A DNA stretch of 45,518 nucleotides from Roseofilum capinflatum BLCC-M114 (GCF_030068505.1 NZ_JAQOSO010000114.1:59925-105442), one strand, 5' to 3'. Counted from the stretch's first letter, positions 25,333 through 36,300 are shown. Notes: generated from the sequence alone by a model not told the origin. Numbers and translations are program-made.

Positions 25333-26532
25333 TTACTCCGTCTCTTCCTCCTCAAAAATAGCCCCTCTTTGCAGCAACCCATCGTGCATCGCTGGTGTTA
25401 ATCCTGGATTATCCTTAAATCGCGTATGATTAACCTTGGCTCCATCGAGAACAACATCAGTCATATCAGAAAGGACAATACCCGCCCCCGTTAAGTCCGC
25501 TCCCGTAAAGTTCGCCCCCTTTAACTGGGTATCGCTGAGGTTAGCATTGCTCAGGTTAGCATCAGTAAAGTCTGCCCCCGTTAAGTTCGCTCCACTGAGG
25601 TTAGCAAGGGCTAAACTAGCGCGGTGGAAGTTGGCCCCCTCTAAATTAGCATCACTCAGATAAGCGCCACTTAAGTCTGCTCCCCCAAAGTTAGCCTGTT
25701 GCAGATTAGCACTGCTCAAATCCACATCACACAGTTCTGCTCCCCGTAGATAGACGTGGGAAAGATTAGCCTCGCTCAAGTCTAAACCGTTTAAATTGGT
25801 TCCTAAGAGTTTAGCTCCGGCTAAATCTTGGGCAAGGTTTAAGCCAGCAATTTGGGCGAGTTCTTGGAAGTTTTCCGTGTTGGCAGTCGTAATTTGAGTA
25901 ATCAGGTCTAAGGCTCTCGCCCCATCAAAACTAGGTGGCTCGCTCCTCGGTTCCATCTTCACGTCCCCCTGAGCTTGCCAGACGGTGCGACTGATGTAGG
26001 GTTGCACTGAGGATTCTAGCAGCATCAGGGCCAATTTTTGCTCGGCGATCGCCACTTGATTCGGCGTGACTTGATGGGGCCATAACCCTTCAGCCCCCAT
26101 AATTTGGATATCCGTCGCCTTGAGGGAAAACATCACTTCCAGCGCTCCCTGGCTAGAACTCGCTTGAATCCGCCCCCACTTGCATCGGCTCATAGAGCCT
26201 GCCAATAGTTGCCCAGATTTCAGGGGAATTAACCTCCAGGTGAGATTTTCCGGGGTTCCAGAGGCGATCGCCCGCACCCCAATCCCGCTCAAATCCGGCT
26301 CCTGACCTCCTTCTGAACACCAAAACCCTTCTTTCAACCTCAGCCCTAATTCTCCCCCCTTTAAACCCCATTGCAGCTTGCCATTGCCCAGGGACTGCCA
26401 CTGAGAACCCAAGGTCAGACTCAAATATAAATCATACTGTTGCCCATCCCCCGTAGACTCAGAAAGGGATACAACAGACCACTCTAGAGATAGCACTTCC
26501 GGATATCGATTCTCAGTCAGGGGTTGGGACAT
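25333..26532 (-). CDS. Pentapeptide-repeat protein with beta-rich N-terminal domain
   Basis: The 399-residue protein has an N-terminal region (1-200) of unknown, probably beta-rich fold (SLEWSVVSL, LYLSLTLGSQWQSLG), then a linker, and about 25 pentapeptide repeats (230-370; DLSEANLSHVYLRGAELCDV-type). Its C-terminus (RFKDNPGLTPAMHDGLLQRGAI) is clearly related to that of the TPR-pentapeptide protein at 22091 (FKDNPKLSSALKQHLRDKGAI). That indicates a common ancestor or module exchange. The ATG at 26532 is chosen over one five codons upstream. Confidence 0.85.
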   Translation of the reverse strand: MSQPLTENRYPEVLSLEWSVVSLSESTGDGQQYDLYLSLTLGSQWQSLGNGKLQWGLKGGELGLRLKEGFWCSEGGQEPDLSGIGVRAIASGTPENLTWRLIPLKSGQLLAGSMSRCKWGRIQASSSQGALEVMFSLKATDIQIMGAEGLWPHQVTPNQVAIAEQKLALMLLESSVQPYISRTVWQAQGDVKMEPRSEPPSFDGARALDLITQITTANTENFQELAQIAGLNLAQDLAGAKLLGTNLNGLDLSEANLSHVYLRGAELCDVDLSSANLQQANFGGADLSGAYLSDANLEGANFHRASLALANLSGANLTGADFTDANLSNANLSDTQLKGANFTGADLTGAGIVLSDMTDVVLDGAKVNHTRFKDNPGLTPAMHDGLLQRGAIFEEEETE

Positions 26533-26791
26533 AAAGGTTGCTCTCACTCGTTCAACCTGTTATTGTCTCATGCTTTGCGGCTCAATAACGGGTTAACTCA
26601 CTCACTCTTTTCAGACTAAGAGTCACTGGTTTCTGCTTTCTGTATCCTTTGTGTCTTTAGAGCGAAAAAGAACCCCGAAGTTAAAAAAATCCTCAAGAAA
26701 AATAGAACAATTTCTTGTCCGGACAGCAGCCCATAGGACATAGTGATAGAACATCAATTCATATGAGTCATCAACCCAGACTGGCCGCAGT

Positions 26792-27826
26792 ATGCTCTTT
26801 TCCCTACTCACTCGGCTTTTGCTCTGGCTGCTGATTGCAGTCATTGCTTACGCGATTCTCCTGCAATGGATTCCTAAAAAGTATTATACCTGGTTGGGCG
26901 GAATCCTGATTTTCACCCTGATTATCTTGACCTTTTTCAATCCCAGTACAGTGGTGGTAGCAGACATTTGGAGGTTATTGGTTTTTCCTCTTACCCCCCT
27001 GGGCCTGTCTATCATCCTGATTTTATCGGGGATGCTGCACTTCAAAGGCAAGGAAATCGCGAAACCGGGGAAAACATTGTTGTGGGTTGGGTTGGCTATT
27101 TTGGTTATCTTTAGTCTACCTGTAGTCGCTGATACGTTGGCCCATCAAGCCGAATCGGAATCCGTGATAGCTACGAAACAACGGTATCTAAACTGTCAAG
27201 CCGCTTGTCCTGTGCCCTTAACTGAACAAGCTCGGCTGATTGTTCTTCTCGGTCAAAATACAACGGAAGCAGTAACCACAGAACATCATCGTCATGTGCA
27301 GTTAAGCGATCGCGGTAACCTCATTTTTCATACCCTAGAAATATTTTGGGCCTCCGTTTCCCGAAATCAAGACCCCCAAATCATTGTTACCGGACGGTCT
27401 AGGGTAGAGAGTTTCACCACCACCGAACCCCCGAACGAAGCCCAAGATATTGTCAATGTACTTCAGCGTTTTGGCATCCATAATTCTAACCTGCAACCCA
27501 TTTCTCAAGGGGATAATATGTATCGCGCTGCCTTACAAGTCCAAAAAATCATGGAGGTGCAAGGATTACAAAAAACGCCCATTATTCTAGTGACCTCAGC
27601 TCTACAAATGCATCGGGCCGAACTCACCTTTTCTCAACTGGGAATGACCGTTATTCCTAGCCCGACTGATTTTATTACCCGTCAAGATTTATCGATTTTG
27701 AAAAAAATAACCTTAGAAGATCTTATTCCTAGTTCCCAAGCCCTGACCTTAAGCACCCAAGTCACCAATGAATATTTGGCGACAATTTATTATTTTTTAC
27801 GCGGCTGGTTGTCACCTTTTAAATAA
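26792..27826 (+). CDS. YdcF-like (DUF218) membrane protein
   Basis: The 344-residue protein has at least four N-terminal transmembrane segments (about 5-25, 36-52, 60-82, 96-113) and a C-terminal DUF218/YdcF-type domain (RLIVLLGQNTTEA, QIIVTGRSRVE, ILVTSALQMHRAELTFSQLG). In such proteins the soluble domain is on the outer side of the membrane and is linked to envelope or polysaccharide metabolism. The usual glycine-rich VLGGG is here VLLGQNT, a divergent form. Confidence 0.85.
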   Translation: MLFSLLTRLLLWLLIAVIAYAILLQWIPKKYYTWLGGILIFTLIILTFFNPSTVVVADIWRLLVFPLTPLGLSIILILSGMLHFKGKEIAKPGKTLLWVGLAILVIFSLPVVADTLAHQAESESVIATKQRYLNCQAACPVPLTEQARLIVLLGQNTTEAVTTEHHRHVQLSDRGNLIFHTLEIFWASVSRNQDPQIIVTGRSRVESFTTTEPPNEAQDIVNVLQRFGIHNSNLQPISQGDNMYRAALQVQKIMEVQGLQKTPIILVTSALQMHRAELTFSQLGMTVIPSPTDFITRQDLSILKKITLEDLIPSSQALTLSTQVTNEYLATIYYFLRGWLSPFK

Positions 27827-27898
27827 AGGGAATCAACCCTCTGATATCAATTCCGTTGGCTCAGTTATAGCAGTTTTCGCTGTTATGTGGGACATCTT

Positions 27899-27987
27899 GA
27901 TCCCCCTTTCATGTCCGCTTGCGGAAAATCCCCCTTAAAAAGGGGACTTTCCTATTCCCCCTTTTTTAAGGGGGGCAAGGGGGGATC
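27899..27987. repeat. Inverted-repeat element between convergent genes
   Basis: GATCCCCCTTT at 27899 pairs with AAGGGGGGATC at 27977-27987. Inside, CCCCCTTAAAAAGGGG and CCCCCTTTTTTAAGGGGGG make two more hairpins. It lies between the convergent DUF218 gene and rpaA and may also terminate both. Confidence 0.85.
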
Positions 27988-28049
27988 TTTTCCTACTGTC
28001 CACCGATACAGTTGATGGGTTGACCCGCTCCTTGTTCAGATCATCACCA

Positions 28050-28769
28050 TTAAGAAGCTTCTGATTTGGTCGAAGGCAACTCTAAGCAATATCCAGCCCC
28101 ATAAACCGTTTTGATATAGCGAGGATGACGGGGATCGGGTTCTAATTTGGTTCTCAGATGGCGAACGTGAACCCGAATGGTTTCAATATCATCATCAGGA
28201 TCGTATCCCCAGACCTCTTTGAGAATTTCACTCGGAGAAACAGTTTGGCCATGGCGCTGGAGAAGACAGTGGAGTAACTCAAATTCCAAATGGGTGAGTT
28301 TAACCGTAGTGTCAAACCAAATGACCTCAAAGCGCTCTGGAATCAGAGTTAGGGGGCCATAATTGAGAATTTCAGTGTGTTTAGCTGCTTGGGGAATGCG
28401 ATCGGTGCGTCGCAGGAGGGCCCGCACCCGTGCCAACATCTCCTCAATTTCAAAGGGTTTGGTGAGATAATCATCTGCACCAGCATTAAAACCTTCTACT
28501 TTGTCTTGAGTTTGGTTCAGGGCCGTTAACATCAAGATGGGGATATCGGCGGTGCGATCGTCTCGACGCAAACGTTGACATACAGTAAAGCCATCAACTT
28601 TAGGCAGCATCAAGTCCAGTACAATCATATCTGGAAGCAATTGAATCGCCAGAGCTTGGCCTTTTATGCCATCGGGCGCTTGACTGACATCATAGCCAGC
28701 CATTTCCAGGTTGACGGCAACTAATTCTGAGATTGCGGGATCGTCATCAATGACTAATATCCGGGGCAT
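28050..28769 (-). CDS. rpaA: OmpR-family response regulator RpaA
   Basis: The 239-residue protein has a receiver domain with acidic pocket DDD (8-10), phospho-acceptor D52 ([12 protein letters not shown]) and the conserved Lys in ADDYLTKPF. It is followed by a winged-helix DNA-binding domain ([49 protein letters not shown]). This long conserved sequence fits RpaA, the output regulator of the KaiABC clock through SasA, originally found to affect phycobilisome association. The cognate kinase is not in the window. Confidence 0.95.
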   Translation of the reverse strand: MPRILVIDDDPAISELVAVNLEMAGYDVSQAPDGIKGQALAIQLLPDMIVLDLMLPKVDGFTVCQRLRRDDRTADIPILMLTALNQTQDKVEGFNAGADDYLTKPFEIEEMLARVRALLRRTDRIPQAAKHTEILNYGPLTLIPERFEVIWFDTTVKLTHLEFELLHCLLQRHGQTVSPSEILKEVWGYDPDDDIETIRVHVRHLRTKLEPDPRHPRYIKTVYGAGYCLELPSTKSEAS

Positions 28770-29218
28770 TGCTAAGGTTAGGTTTCTAAAGTGGGCAGTT
28801 GACTCTCTCCCCCATCAAGCGAGGAGAGGCAACAAAGGGGTCTGTAATCATGGAAATCTTAGCTTAAGTTGTTGCCATTTTAAGCTGCACTCAGAAATAG
28901 GTGAGTTTTCTAAGATAATTTCCTTACAGATTATACGCAATTGTGGTCATGGGTACAGCCGAATGGCAAAGGAAAGTCCAAACTAGAAGGGGTAGCCCTT
29001 AAGGGAGGTAACGGTTGTATGGGTTAAGACTCTAGGAGATAAAGCGCTATAATCACCCATTGGGAAAAGGAGGCGATCGCCTCCCTAAAATTCTAGGGCT
29101 AACCGATTCTCATGACGTTGGCAGCCAGATTGAAGTATGATTTACGGCAAGTCAGGAGTGAAGCATTTTCTCCCTTGCCTATTCTTGGTTCCTTGAAAAC
29201 AAGTCCACGCCAACCACA
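28770..29218. other. Intergenic region between rpaA and the 310-aa membrane protein gene
   Basis: These 449 bases contain no gene I can support. They hold the upstream region of rpaA (minus strand) and that of the plus-strand gene at 29219. The stretch 28980-29040 (GGGGTAGCCCTTAAGGGAGG...) can fold and could belong to an RNA leader, but it matches no RNA family I recognise. Confidence 0.5.
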
Positions 29219-30151
29219 ATGAAAAACAATATCTTTGATGCTCCACCAGGGTTTACACCAAAAGGACAGAGGGTCGATCCGATGGATGATATTTTTCAGC
29301 AAGCTCGCCAGGGTAGCGTTGCCGCTATTATTCAGGTGTTGAATGAAAAACTAGCTAACTCAGGGATTCGCACTAGGGCTGTTCTAGACCGAGGAATTCT
29401 CCAACTGTTATGTGAAGCCGAACAAGAGCGTCAATTGGAACAAACCCCCTTGGTGGAGAAGGTAACAAGTATTCTAGAGGCGATCGCCCCTCGGAATATT
29501 CGGCGCGTGAATATTAATAGTCGCCTGGTGCGCGAGCAACAACTGTTGTGGTTGGAAGAAATTCAGCAAGATCCAGAAGGTCAATTGCTCTGGTCAGAAT
29601 TAATTGTGCTGAAAAAGCCGGGCTTATTACAACAATGGTCGAATAACCAACAAGCTCAATCCCCTCGCAAGCGCAAGACTCCCCTACCCAACTATACGCC
29701 CTCCCAGTTAACACGAGAGCAGCGTCAATTCCGTCGAGGCATTATTGGCGGTGCGATTTTCAGTACCGTCTTGGTTTTAGCTGGGTTAGGGGTCATGTCT
29801 TGGTGGCGTACCCCCAATGATTCTAATGCCCAAAACCAACCTGTCGTAGAAACGAACTCTCCTGCATCCCCTGATACGAACGCCCCTGAAACGCCTAATT
29901 CTGCGCCTTCTAGCCCTGCGGCCGATTCCTTTGCCCAAGCTGTACGTCTGGCCCAAGCTGCGGCGAATGAAGGACTGACGGCGCAAACGGAGCAGGAATG
30001 GTTAGCGTTAGCCCAAAAATGGCAAGAAGCCAGTGATTTAATGGCTCAAGTGAGCGCTTCTGACGATCGCTATCAGATCGCCCAAGACCGAACCGTGCGC
30101 TATCAAGAAAATAGCCAAGCGGCTCAAAGAGAGGCAGAAAAATTGCGTTAA
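29219..30151 (+). CDS. Conserved cyanobacterial membrane protein
   Basis: The 310-residue protein has a cytoplasmic N-terminal domain (1-175; DIFQQARQGSVAAIIQVLNEKL), one transmembrane helix at about 178-198 (GGAIFSTVLVLAGLGVMSWW), a Pro/Ser/Asn-rich linker (205-235) and a C-terminal helical domain (FAQAVRLAQAAANEG... LALAQKWQEASDLM). The C-terminal part sits outside the membrane. The gene may start at 29219 or at the later ATG 29282 (MDDIFQQ). The function is unknown. Confidence 0.75.
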   Translation: MKNNIFDAPPGFTPKGQRVDPMDDIFQQARQGSVAAIIQVLNEKLANSGIRTRAVLDRGILQLLCEAEQERQLEQTPLVEKVTSILEAIAPRNIRRVNINSRLVREQQLLWLEEIQQDPEGQLLWSELIVLKKPGLLQQWSNNQQAQSPRKRKTPLPNYTPSQLTREQRQFRRGIIGGAIFSTVLVLAGLGVMSWWRTPNDSNAQNQPVVETNSPASPDTNAPETPNSAPSSPAADSFAQAVRLAQAAANEGLTAQTEQEWLALAQKWQEASDLMAQVSASDDRYQIAQDRTVRYQENSQAAQREAEKLR

Positions 30152-30189
30152 TGGGTAATGGGGAATGGGTCTCCTCCCTATCCCCCATA

Positions 30190-30206
30190 ACAGCGCTTCG
30201 CGCTGT
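30190..30206. terminator. Hairpin between convergent genes
   Basis: ACAGCG-CTTCG-CGCTGT forms a 6-bp stem between the convergent ends at 30151 and 30208. Its core is the same as in the 33-bp repeats at 11855 and 12817, so it is both a repeat copy and a plausible bidirectional terminator. Confidence 0.5.
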
Positions 30207-30207
30207 A

Positions 30208-33069
30208 TTAATTCAACCACTCTCCCTGCAAGGTAAACCCCGCCCAATAATAGGGTTGCCACCATTGGGTGGTTTCCCACATTTTTAACTGGGCTTCCCG
30301 CAAGGCCTGACTGGGAGATTTTCCTTCTGTTAATAAGGTCTGGTAAAAATCAATCATTAATTTGGCGGTGGCTTGGTCATCGACGCTCCACAAACTGACC
30401 ACTAAACGGGGCGATCCTGCATACATAAATCCTCGTGTTAAGCCGATTAACCCTTCTCCTTTTATATTTTGTCCCAATCCGGTTTCGCAGGCACTTAAAA
30501 CGACCAATTCACTGGGTAAATTTAAGTTGAAAATCTCATGAAGCCTTAAGAAGCCATTCAGGGGTTCGCCATCAGAATTGACTAAGGAAAAGACTAACCC
30601 AGAGAGGGCAGGGTTGGTGCTATTCATTAAGCCATGGGTGGCAAAGTGAATAATCTGATATTGGGAGAGGTCGTTACTGGTGGCTAACTCGCGACTGGCG
30701 CTAAATCCAAAGCCTTCGAGACGCTCTGGAGCAGGAACGAGGGCTAAAATGCTTTCGGCTTCCTGGTGGGTGTAGGGGAGGCGGTCAAATAAAACACCGG
30801 ATTCTTTGGCCGATCGCTCCAAATCTGGCGGTAGGGGTTGGGCTTTTCGGGTGGTATTGCTGCTGACTCGACCATCATTTTGCCCAAACACCGGATCGGC
30901 AAGCACGGCTAAGGTTTTGGGGGCGCGGCTGCGTCCTTGGGTTTCTCGTCGCAGGATGGCGACTGTGGAAGCGGAGGGCAGATGAACGAGTTCATGATTA
31001 GCAATTAGGGGTTTATATTCCGGGAGACCGGGCACAGCAAGAGCAGCAAAGGGCACATATTGTAAGGCTCCATGGGCGGCGATCGCCAATCGCTTATCTC
31101 CTAACTCTTCCGCTACCGGCCCTAAAATCTGCTCACTGAGGTCAAATGCAGTTGCTTCCATTACCTTACGGCGTATCCGTTGGATGGGAATGGTGAGGGC
31201 ATCCCGAAAGTCACGGGCACTCTGTTCTAGGGTTTCGCGCCCCGGCAATTCATAGCTCTTGATCTCCGTAGAACTAACGAGCCACAGGTGACTGCGTTCT
31301 TTGCCCAAAAAGTATTCTAACAGCAGGGTATCCTCGTCTAGAACCTGGGTCTGGATCTCCTCTAGGGTGAGGGGTTGGGGTTGGGTGAGGGCGGCATAGC
31401 GGGGACTAGAGACCCGAATTAGGGCTTGTACGGCTCGGTATTGGTCGAGAAGCACTTTAATAGTTTCCTCGATCTCCTCGGCTTCCCGTTGAGTATGGGA
31501 GCGACTGAGGATCTGTATCCGGCGCTCTTCCTGAAGGCTCAGTTGCTGTTGCAGGCTTTTTTTCTGCTCTAGGAGGCTGGGGTTAACTCCGGCACTTACG
31601 TCCCCCTGAGCTTCAGCGAGAATATCTAACAATGATCTGGCTCTAGCCTGTTCGCTCACTTGCAAGGCTTGAGCATCATAGCCCTTTTGGGGAGACTCTT
31701 GGTGCATTTGCATCAGGAGATCGATGTAAAATTCGTAATAGTCCTGTTTGGAGGCAAAAAAGCTGGTGCGTAGCTCTTGACTGGCAACGGCGATCCGCAT
31801 ATCTTCAATAATGGCGATCGCCGGTTTCAACGTCTCCAGTGCCTCTTCTAACTTCCCTTGTTTCTGCTGCACTTGGGCGATACGATATAGACTGAGGGCT
31901 TCTTTGGGGCGATCGCCAATTTCTTGCCGAATGCTTAGAGCTTGTTGATAATACTCTAGGGCTGTTTCTGGTTTTCCCTGGTTCGCATGAACATAGCCCA
32001 GGTTATTTAGGGTACTCGCCTTTCCTTTGCGATCGCCCACTTGTTCCCATAGGGGTAGCGCTTGCTCATAATAACTCAGGGATTTTTCCCAATTTCCCCG
32101 ATCCGCATACACATAACCCATATTATTTAGGGTACTCGCTTCACCAGGGCGATCGCCCACTTCTGCCCACAAGGGTAGCGCCCGTTCATAATAGGTGAGT
32201 GCTTGTTGGGATAACTCCACTGCATCATAATACAAACCAATATTATTCAACGTCCGCGCCATCCCTAACCGATCTTTAAGAGTGCGATAGGTCACCAGGG
32301 CCTGCTCATAGGCTTGTAAAGACTGGTCATAATTCCCCAAATGATCGTAAATAATCCCCATATTATTCAGGGTTGCCGCTTCCCCATAGCCATCTTCCAC
32401 TTCGCGCCAGAGGGGAAGGGCGCGGTTATAGTAATCTAGGGCTTGCTGATACTGACCGAGGCGATCGTAAACCACACCCATATTATTAAACGTATAGGCC
32501 TCTCCTCCAATATCCTCAACCTGTTGATAGTGCGGTAGTGCCTGACGATAGGCCTCAAGCGCCCGATCCATATCCGCCTGAATTTGATAAATTAAACCCA
32601 TTTGGTTCAAACTATCCGCCATTCCCACCGGATCGGCACTTTGCTCATAAAAGTCTAAAGCCTCTTGCACATAGTCTAAAGACGGTTCTAATTGTCCTAA
32701 ATTTTTATAGACAATACCCAAAAGTAAACCACTCAGTGCCGATCGCTGTACCTGGCCCTGTTCCTGATACAATTGGTAAGCCGTTTTCAGTAAGGGAATC
32801 GCTTGCTCGAATCCTCCTGCTGTTCCTTGTTGATACCATTCTAGGGCCTGTTGAAAAATAGAGTCCGGAGAATCTGCATCAACAGTTTTGGCCATGGGTT
32901 GAGACCCTGATAAAAGGGTAATCCGGTCAGAGGGCTGTAAATTGTGGGTAGACTCGACGGGGAAAGACGGCTTCCCCATCGCTCCTCCAAGGCTGAATAA
33001 AACCAGCCCTATCAGGAAGAAGCGACAATCGATTTGCAATAAGGGGACAAAGGGCGATCGCCAATTCAT
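30208..33069 (-). CDS. TPR-CHAT protein (caspase-like protease domain)
   Basis: The 953-residue protein has an N-terminal hydrophobic segment (signal or anchor), about eight to nine TPR units (about 70-420, e.g. [21 protein letters not shown]-type), a helical linker with a coiled coil (500-560), and a CHAT domain (about 590-953). The catalytic dyad is H812 (HFATHG) and C861 (SACETGLG). CHAT proteases are clan CD relatives of caspases and separase, abundant in cyanobacteria. The hydrophobic start suggests export or anchoring. The ATG at 33069 is chosen over an upstream TTG. Divergent from the FecR gene. Confidence 0.92.
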   Translation of the reverse strand: MNWRSPFVPLLQIDCRFFLIGLVLFSLGGAMGKPSFPVESTHNLQPSDRITLLSGSQPMAKTVDADSPDSIFQQALEWYQQGTAGGFEQAIPLLKTAYQLYQEQGQVQRSALSGLLLGIVYKNLGQLEPSLDYVQEALDFYEQSADPVGMADSLNQMGLIYQIQADMDRALEAYRQALPHYQQVEDIGGEAYTFNNMGVVYDRLGQYQQALDYYNRALPLWREVEDGYGEAATLNNMGIIYDHLGNYDQSLQAYEQALVTYRTLKDRLGMARTLNNIGLYYDAVELSQQALTYYERALPLWAEVGDRPGEASTLNNMGYVYADRGNWEKSLSYYEQALPLWEQVGDRKGKASTLNNLGYVHANQGKPETALEYYQQALSIRQEIGDRPKEALSLYRIAQVQQKQGKLEEALETLKPAIAIIEDMRIAVASQELRTSFFASKQDYYEFYIDLLMQMHQESPQKGYDAQALQVSEQARARSLLDILAEAQGDVSAGVNPSLLEQKKSLQQQLSLQEERRIQILSRSHTQREAEEIEETIKVLLDQYRAVQALIRVSSPRYAALTQPQPLTLEEIQTQVLDEDTLLLEYFLGKERSHLWLVSSTEIKSYELPGRETLEQSARDFRDALTIPIQRIRRKVMEATAFDLSEQILGPVAEELGDKRLAIAAHGALQYVPFAALAVPGLPEYKPLIANHELVHLPSASTVAILRRETQGRSRAPKTLAVLADPVFGQNDGRVSSNTTRKAQPLPPDLERSAKESGVLFDRLPYTHQEAESILALVPAPERLEGFGFSASRELATSNDLSQYQIIHFATHGLMNSTNPALSGLVFSLVNSDGEPLNGFLRLHEIFNLNLPSELVVLSACETGLGQNIKGEGLIGLTRGFMYAGSPRLVVSLWSVDDQATAKLMIDFYQTLLTEGKSPSQALREAQLKMWETTQWWQPYYWAGFTLQGEWLN

Positions 33070-33162
33070 ATTTAGTTCTTGCAATCTTACAGGGAAAAAT
33101 AATCCTGATTGGCATCAGGACGACTGAACAAGCAAACAAAAATTGAAAACACCCTATTAAAA

Positions 33163-34194
33163 ATGAAGCTGTTTGATTCCTATATTCCTCAAATGTTTCC
33201 TACCCTGTTCCGAGTAGGACTATTTTTGAGTCTTCTAAGTTCTAGTTTTTGGACTCAACACAGCTCGGCGAGTTCCGCAGAACCGCCCGATCTGGTATCT
33301 GTAACGCTGCACCCTGAAGCTACTGTTGAGTATAACCAAGATTTACCGGGAATAGGAGAATCTTTAAGTTTACAGGTGGCGCAAGCGCCCAGAGTGCGAT
33401 CGGTTACGGTGGAAGAAATTAAGGGCACGGTTTTGTTTAATGGTCGCCCTGCTCGTGTGGGCGATCGATTGCTCAATGCTGAGGATGAGATTATTACCGG
33501 GAAGCATTCAACAGCGAGATTAAGAATTGATAATCAAATTGGTTTGGTAGAATTAGCGCCGCAAACCACCTTTCAAGTGGATACTCTGGAAGGGGGAAAT
33601 CGGCCGATTACCGGCTTTTATATTGGCATTGGCCGAGCCAGATTTTCGATCGCCGCATGGGTGAGTAACCCAGAGCGTCTATTGGGACAAACCGAGGAGC
33701 AGATCGCCCGATTAAAGAATCTGGATATTGCCCAATCCAATTCTACGGAGGATGCTCCAGTGCGGGTGCGGACTCCGGCCGGGGTTGCAGGGGTGCGAGG
33801 TACGTCTTTTGGGGTGAATGTGGGCCCAGATGGCAAAACGGCGATTTCCACGATTAAGGGTCAGGTGGGAGTGTTCAGTCAAGGCCGAGAAGAGTTGGTG
33901 AATCCGGGATATTATTCGGTGATTAATCCGGAGCAACCACCAACCCTCGAAGAAATTACGCCATCTTTATCTGAATTGAGGGTGCGGAGTATTTCACCAA
34001 TGGGTAATGGGGCTATAATTCTCGCCCAAGCCGATCCGATGGATATTGTGTATGTGAATAACCGGGAAGTACGCACCGATGCTCAAGGTAAGTTTAGGGT
34101 TCGGGTGCGTTCTGGCGATCGCGTGCGGATTGTTCTGCGGGGCCCTTCGGTGCGCGAACGACGTTATATTTTGAATGTGGATGTTAGAGATTAA
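33163..34194 (+). CDS. Secreted FecR-domain protein
   Basis: The 343-residue protein has a signal peptide (about 1-40, ending near SSASSAEPPD), a FecR domain (about 85-260; VEEIKGTVLFNGRPARVGDRLL, STARLRIDNQIGLVELAP, and VRVRTPAGVAGVRGTSFGV) and a C-terminal beta domain. FecR domains here are probably structural or sensory modules in the periplasm. The start is ATG 33163; the longer frame would use TTG. It shares a 93-bp divergent promoter region with the TPR-CHAT gene, and the pair may be functionally linked. Confidence 0.85.
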   Translation: MKLFDSYIPQMFPTLFRVGLFLSLLSSSFWTQHSSASSAEPPDLVSVTLHPEATVEYNQDLPGIGESLSLQVAQAPRVRSVTVEEIKGTVLFNGRPARVGDRLLNAEDEIITGKHSTARLRIDNQIGLVELAPQTTFQVDTLEGGNRPITGFYIGIGRARFSIAAWVSNPERLLGQTEEQIARLKNLDIAQSNSTEDAPVRVRTPAGVAGVRGTSFGVNVGPDGKTAISTIKGQVGVFSQGREELVNPGYYSVINPEQPPTLEEITPSLSELRVRSISPMGNGAIILAQADPMDIVYVNNREVRTDAQGKFRVRVRSGDRVRIVLRGPSVRERRYILNVDVRD

Positions 34195-34195
34195 C

Positions 34196-35644
34196 TTAAA
34201 CCATAAATTTTAACTGTTCGGCGGCGATTTTCAGTTGCTCCGTACCCGATTTCAGTTGACTAATGCCATCGGTGCTAATTTTAGCGGCTGTATTGAGTTC
34301 GTTAATCGCTTGCAAGATTTGGGCGATCGCCTGTTGCTGTTGTTGGGTACTTAAGGAGGTTTCTTGATTATTGACAAAGACTTCCTGAATTGATTGAGTA
34401 ACCCCCAAAAATGACTCCGCCGTGTTTTTCAGGGTTTTAGTGCTATTTTGCACGGTTACCTTACCGCGATCGGCGATCGTCACCGTATCCCCGATCGCCC
34501 CTTGAATTTCATTGACCAAATGATTGATTTTCACGGCTGATTCTCGACTTTCATCAGCGAGTTTACGGATTTCTGCCGCCACGACACCAAACCCACTCCC
34601 ATATTCCCCAGCTCGCACCGCTTCGACTGCCGCATTGAGAGCTAACATATTGGTTTGGTTGCCTAAATTACTCACCAATTCCGAAATACTGGCAATTTCT
34701 TGGGCATATTGGCTCAGTTCTCCAATTTTTGTGGCCATCCCATTGACTTGTTGGTTTAAAGTATTGATGTCCTCCAGGGTATGTTCTGCGGCTTGATTAC
34801 CCGCTTGGCTCAGTTCCAGCGCATTGGTGGCATTACTCACGGTTGATTCGGCCTGTTGTGCAGATTTTTTGGCTGTTTGACTGAGTTCATCAATGGACAT
34901 CTTCGTTTGATTTACAGAAACAGCCTGTTGACTGATAATTCTTTCCTGTTCTTGGGCAATGGAGTCGATTTCAGTAGAGGATAGAGCAATAACATCGATC
35001 ACCTCTTGCAACGCAGCCGTAATCCCTCGGCGAATAATGATAAACCCTGCGGGAGATCCCACCAAGATAGCTACGATTAGGAGAGGGATAAAAACTAATA
35101 GGGTTTCTCTGTAAATATTCTCAGCAATTTGCCGTTCTTGACCGGCGACTTGAAGTTGTAATTCGGTTAACCGATCGATCCGTTGTGTAATCGGATCGAT
35201 CGCCAGATACAGGTCTCCATCCAGACGATCTAATGTGGGGCGATCGCCCGATCTTAGAACTTGTTCTAAATTTTTGATCTCTGGGTTTGCTTGAATAAAT
35301 AGACGTTGAATTTCCTGCACTAAAGTTTCTTCTTCACGGGTTAAATCTGTTTGGATATAAGCTTGCCAATTTCTTTCAATTTCTACTTGCGCTTTTTGCA
35401 CAGAAACTAAAGCTTGCATTAAGGATATTTGGTTCGCATTGGCTTTATTTACTGCATCAATAATGTGGATGGCATACTCATCTGAGACTCGTTTTAATTG
35501 CGATAAGGGAACCACTCGATCGTCATAGATGGTTTGAATCTGATAATTAATCCGATTAAAAGAATAAATAGCATAAAATCCAACTATGCATAAAGTCACT
35601 AAGGGAAGACCAAACCCTAAGTATAGCTTTTCGCTCAGTTTCAC
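34196..35644 (-). CDS. Methyl-accepting chemotaxis protein
   Basis: The 482-residue receptor has TM1 (about 9-29), a helical-bundle sensor domain (30-180), TM2 (about 184-207) and a cytoplasmic signalling domain. The hairpin tip is [20 protein letters not shown] then [19 protein letters not shown]. No clear HAMP domain is visible after TM2. The start is GTG at 35644, supported by ATAGGAGGTTCC just upstream. In cyanobacteria such receptors feed type IV pilus phototaxis or chemotaxis. CheA/CheW genes are not nearby. It ends two bases from the FecR stop, convergent. Confidence 0.92.
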   Translation of the reverse strand: MKLSEKLYLGFGLPLVTLCIVGFYAIYSFNRINYQIQTIYDDRVVPLSQLKRVSDEYAIHIIDAVNKANANQISLMQALVSVQKAQVEIERNWQAYIQTDLTREEETLVQEIQRLFIQANPEIKNLEQVLRSGDRPTLDRLDGDLYLAIDPITQRIDRLTELQLQVAGQERQIAENIYRETLLVFIPLLIVAILVGSPAGFIIIRRGITAALQEVIDVIALSSTEIDSIAQEQERIISQQAVSVNQTKMSIDELSQTAKKSAQQAESTVSNATNALELSQAGNQAAEHTLEDINTLNQQVNGMATKIGELSQYAQEIASISELVSNLGNQTNMLALNAAVEAVRAGEYGSGFGVVAAEIRKLADESRESAVKINHLVNEIQGAIGDTVTIADRGKVTVQNSTKTLKNTAESFLGVTQSIQEVFVNNQETSLSTQQQQQAIAQILQAINELNTAAKISTDGISQLKSGTEQLKIAAEQLKFMV

Positions 35645-35871
35645 GACGGAACCTCCTATGGGATAGGGTGACGCTACGCGCTCCGGTCAGTTTTGAGAAG
35701 CTTGTTTCTGAGAAGGGGGTATATGAATACGATAAAAAGCATCAATACTGATGCAACCGTTAAAACACGGAATATTCGATCTTGATTCCAACGGAAAAAT
35801 ACGTTAAATAACTGAATTTTGTAGTCCTCTCAATTATAGCCTAGATTGATGGAGAGGAACTAAAAAAAACT

Positions 35872-36249
35872 TTAATTTTGTTTGTAATTTAAAGGATCAC
35901 AAAAGGATTCAATACCAGATTTCAAGACATACAAAACCACGGGAGTAACTAGAAGAGGAGGACAGACTTGTGCCGCTTTCAGGGTGCTAACGACAGCCGT
36001 GAGTTGTCCTTGCTGAAAATAGCTCTGACAGGGATCTTGGCATAAAATAACCCGACAGCGTTTGGCGACTCCAGATAACCAGTCGGTGCGATCGGGTTGT
36101 TGTCCGGCTTGAATGCCAAGGGAGAGGGCTGCATCTTCGAGATCTCCTTCACAGTCTTCAATTTGGTCTAAGGCTTCTAGGGCTTCCGGCTCGGCGGCTA
36201 ACTCCGTGCGATAATGGGCGATCTCTTGGGAAGAAAGGACAATCGTCAT
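35872..36249 (-). CDS. Conserved cyanobacterial protein, 125 aa
   Basis: The 125-residue protein starts at ATG 36249 (MTIVLSSQEIAHYRTEL), with an acidic ALDQIEDCEGDLEDAAL segment and a C-terminal half with hydrophobic helices (QVCPPLLVTPVVLYVLK) and four cysteines. It is divergent from pheS across only 51 bases. I recall similar proteins next to pheS or stand-alone in other cyanobacteria but no function. The open frame upstream of 36249 overlaps pheS and is not used. Confidence 0.65.
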   Translation of the reverse strand: MTIVLSSQEIAHYRTELAAEPEALEALDQIEDCEGDLEDAALSLGIQAGQQPDRTDWLSGVAKRCRVILCQDPCQSYFQQGQLTAVVSTLKAAQVCPPLLVTPVVLYVLKSGIESFCDPLNYKQN

Positions 36250-36300
36250 AAGAATCTGGCAGTGGAGAACGGGAATAATGGTAACATCAGGTAAGCCATT

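Noticed and set aside
28960-29060. Possible structured RNA (contains GGAAAGTCCAAACTAGAAGG, reminiscent of RNase P RNA)
   Set aside because: Only the short GGAAAGTCC stretch is similar; the conserved P4 and other rnpB parts are absent.
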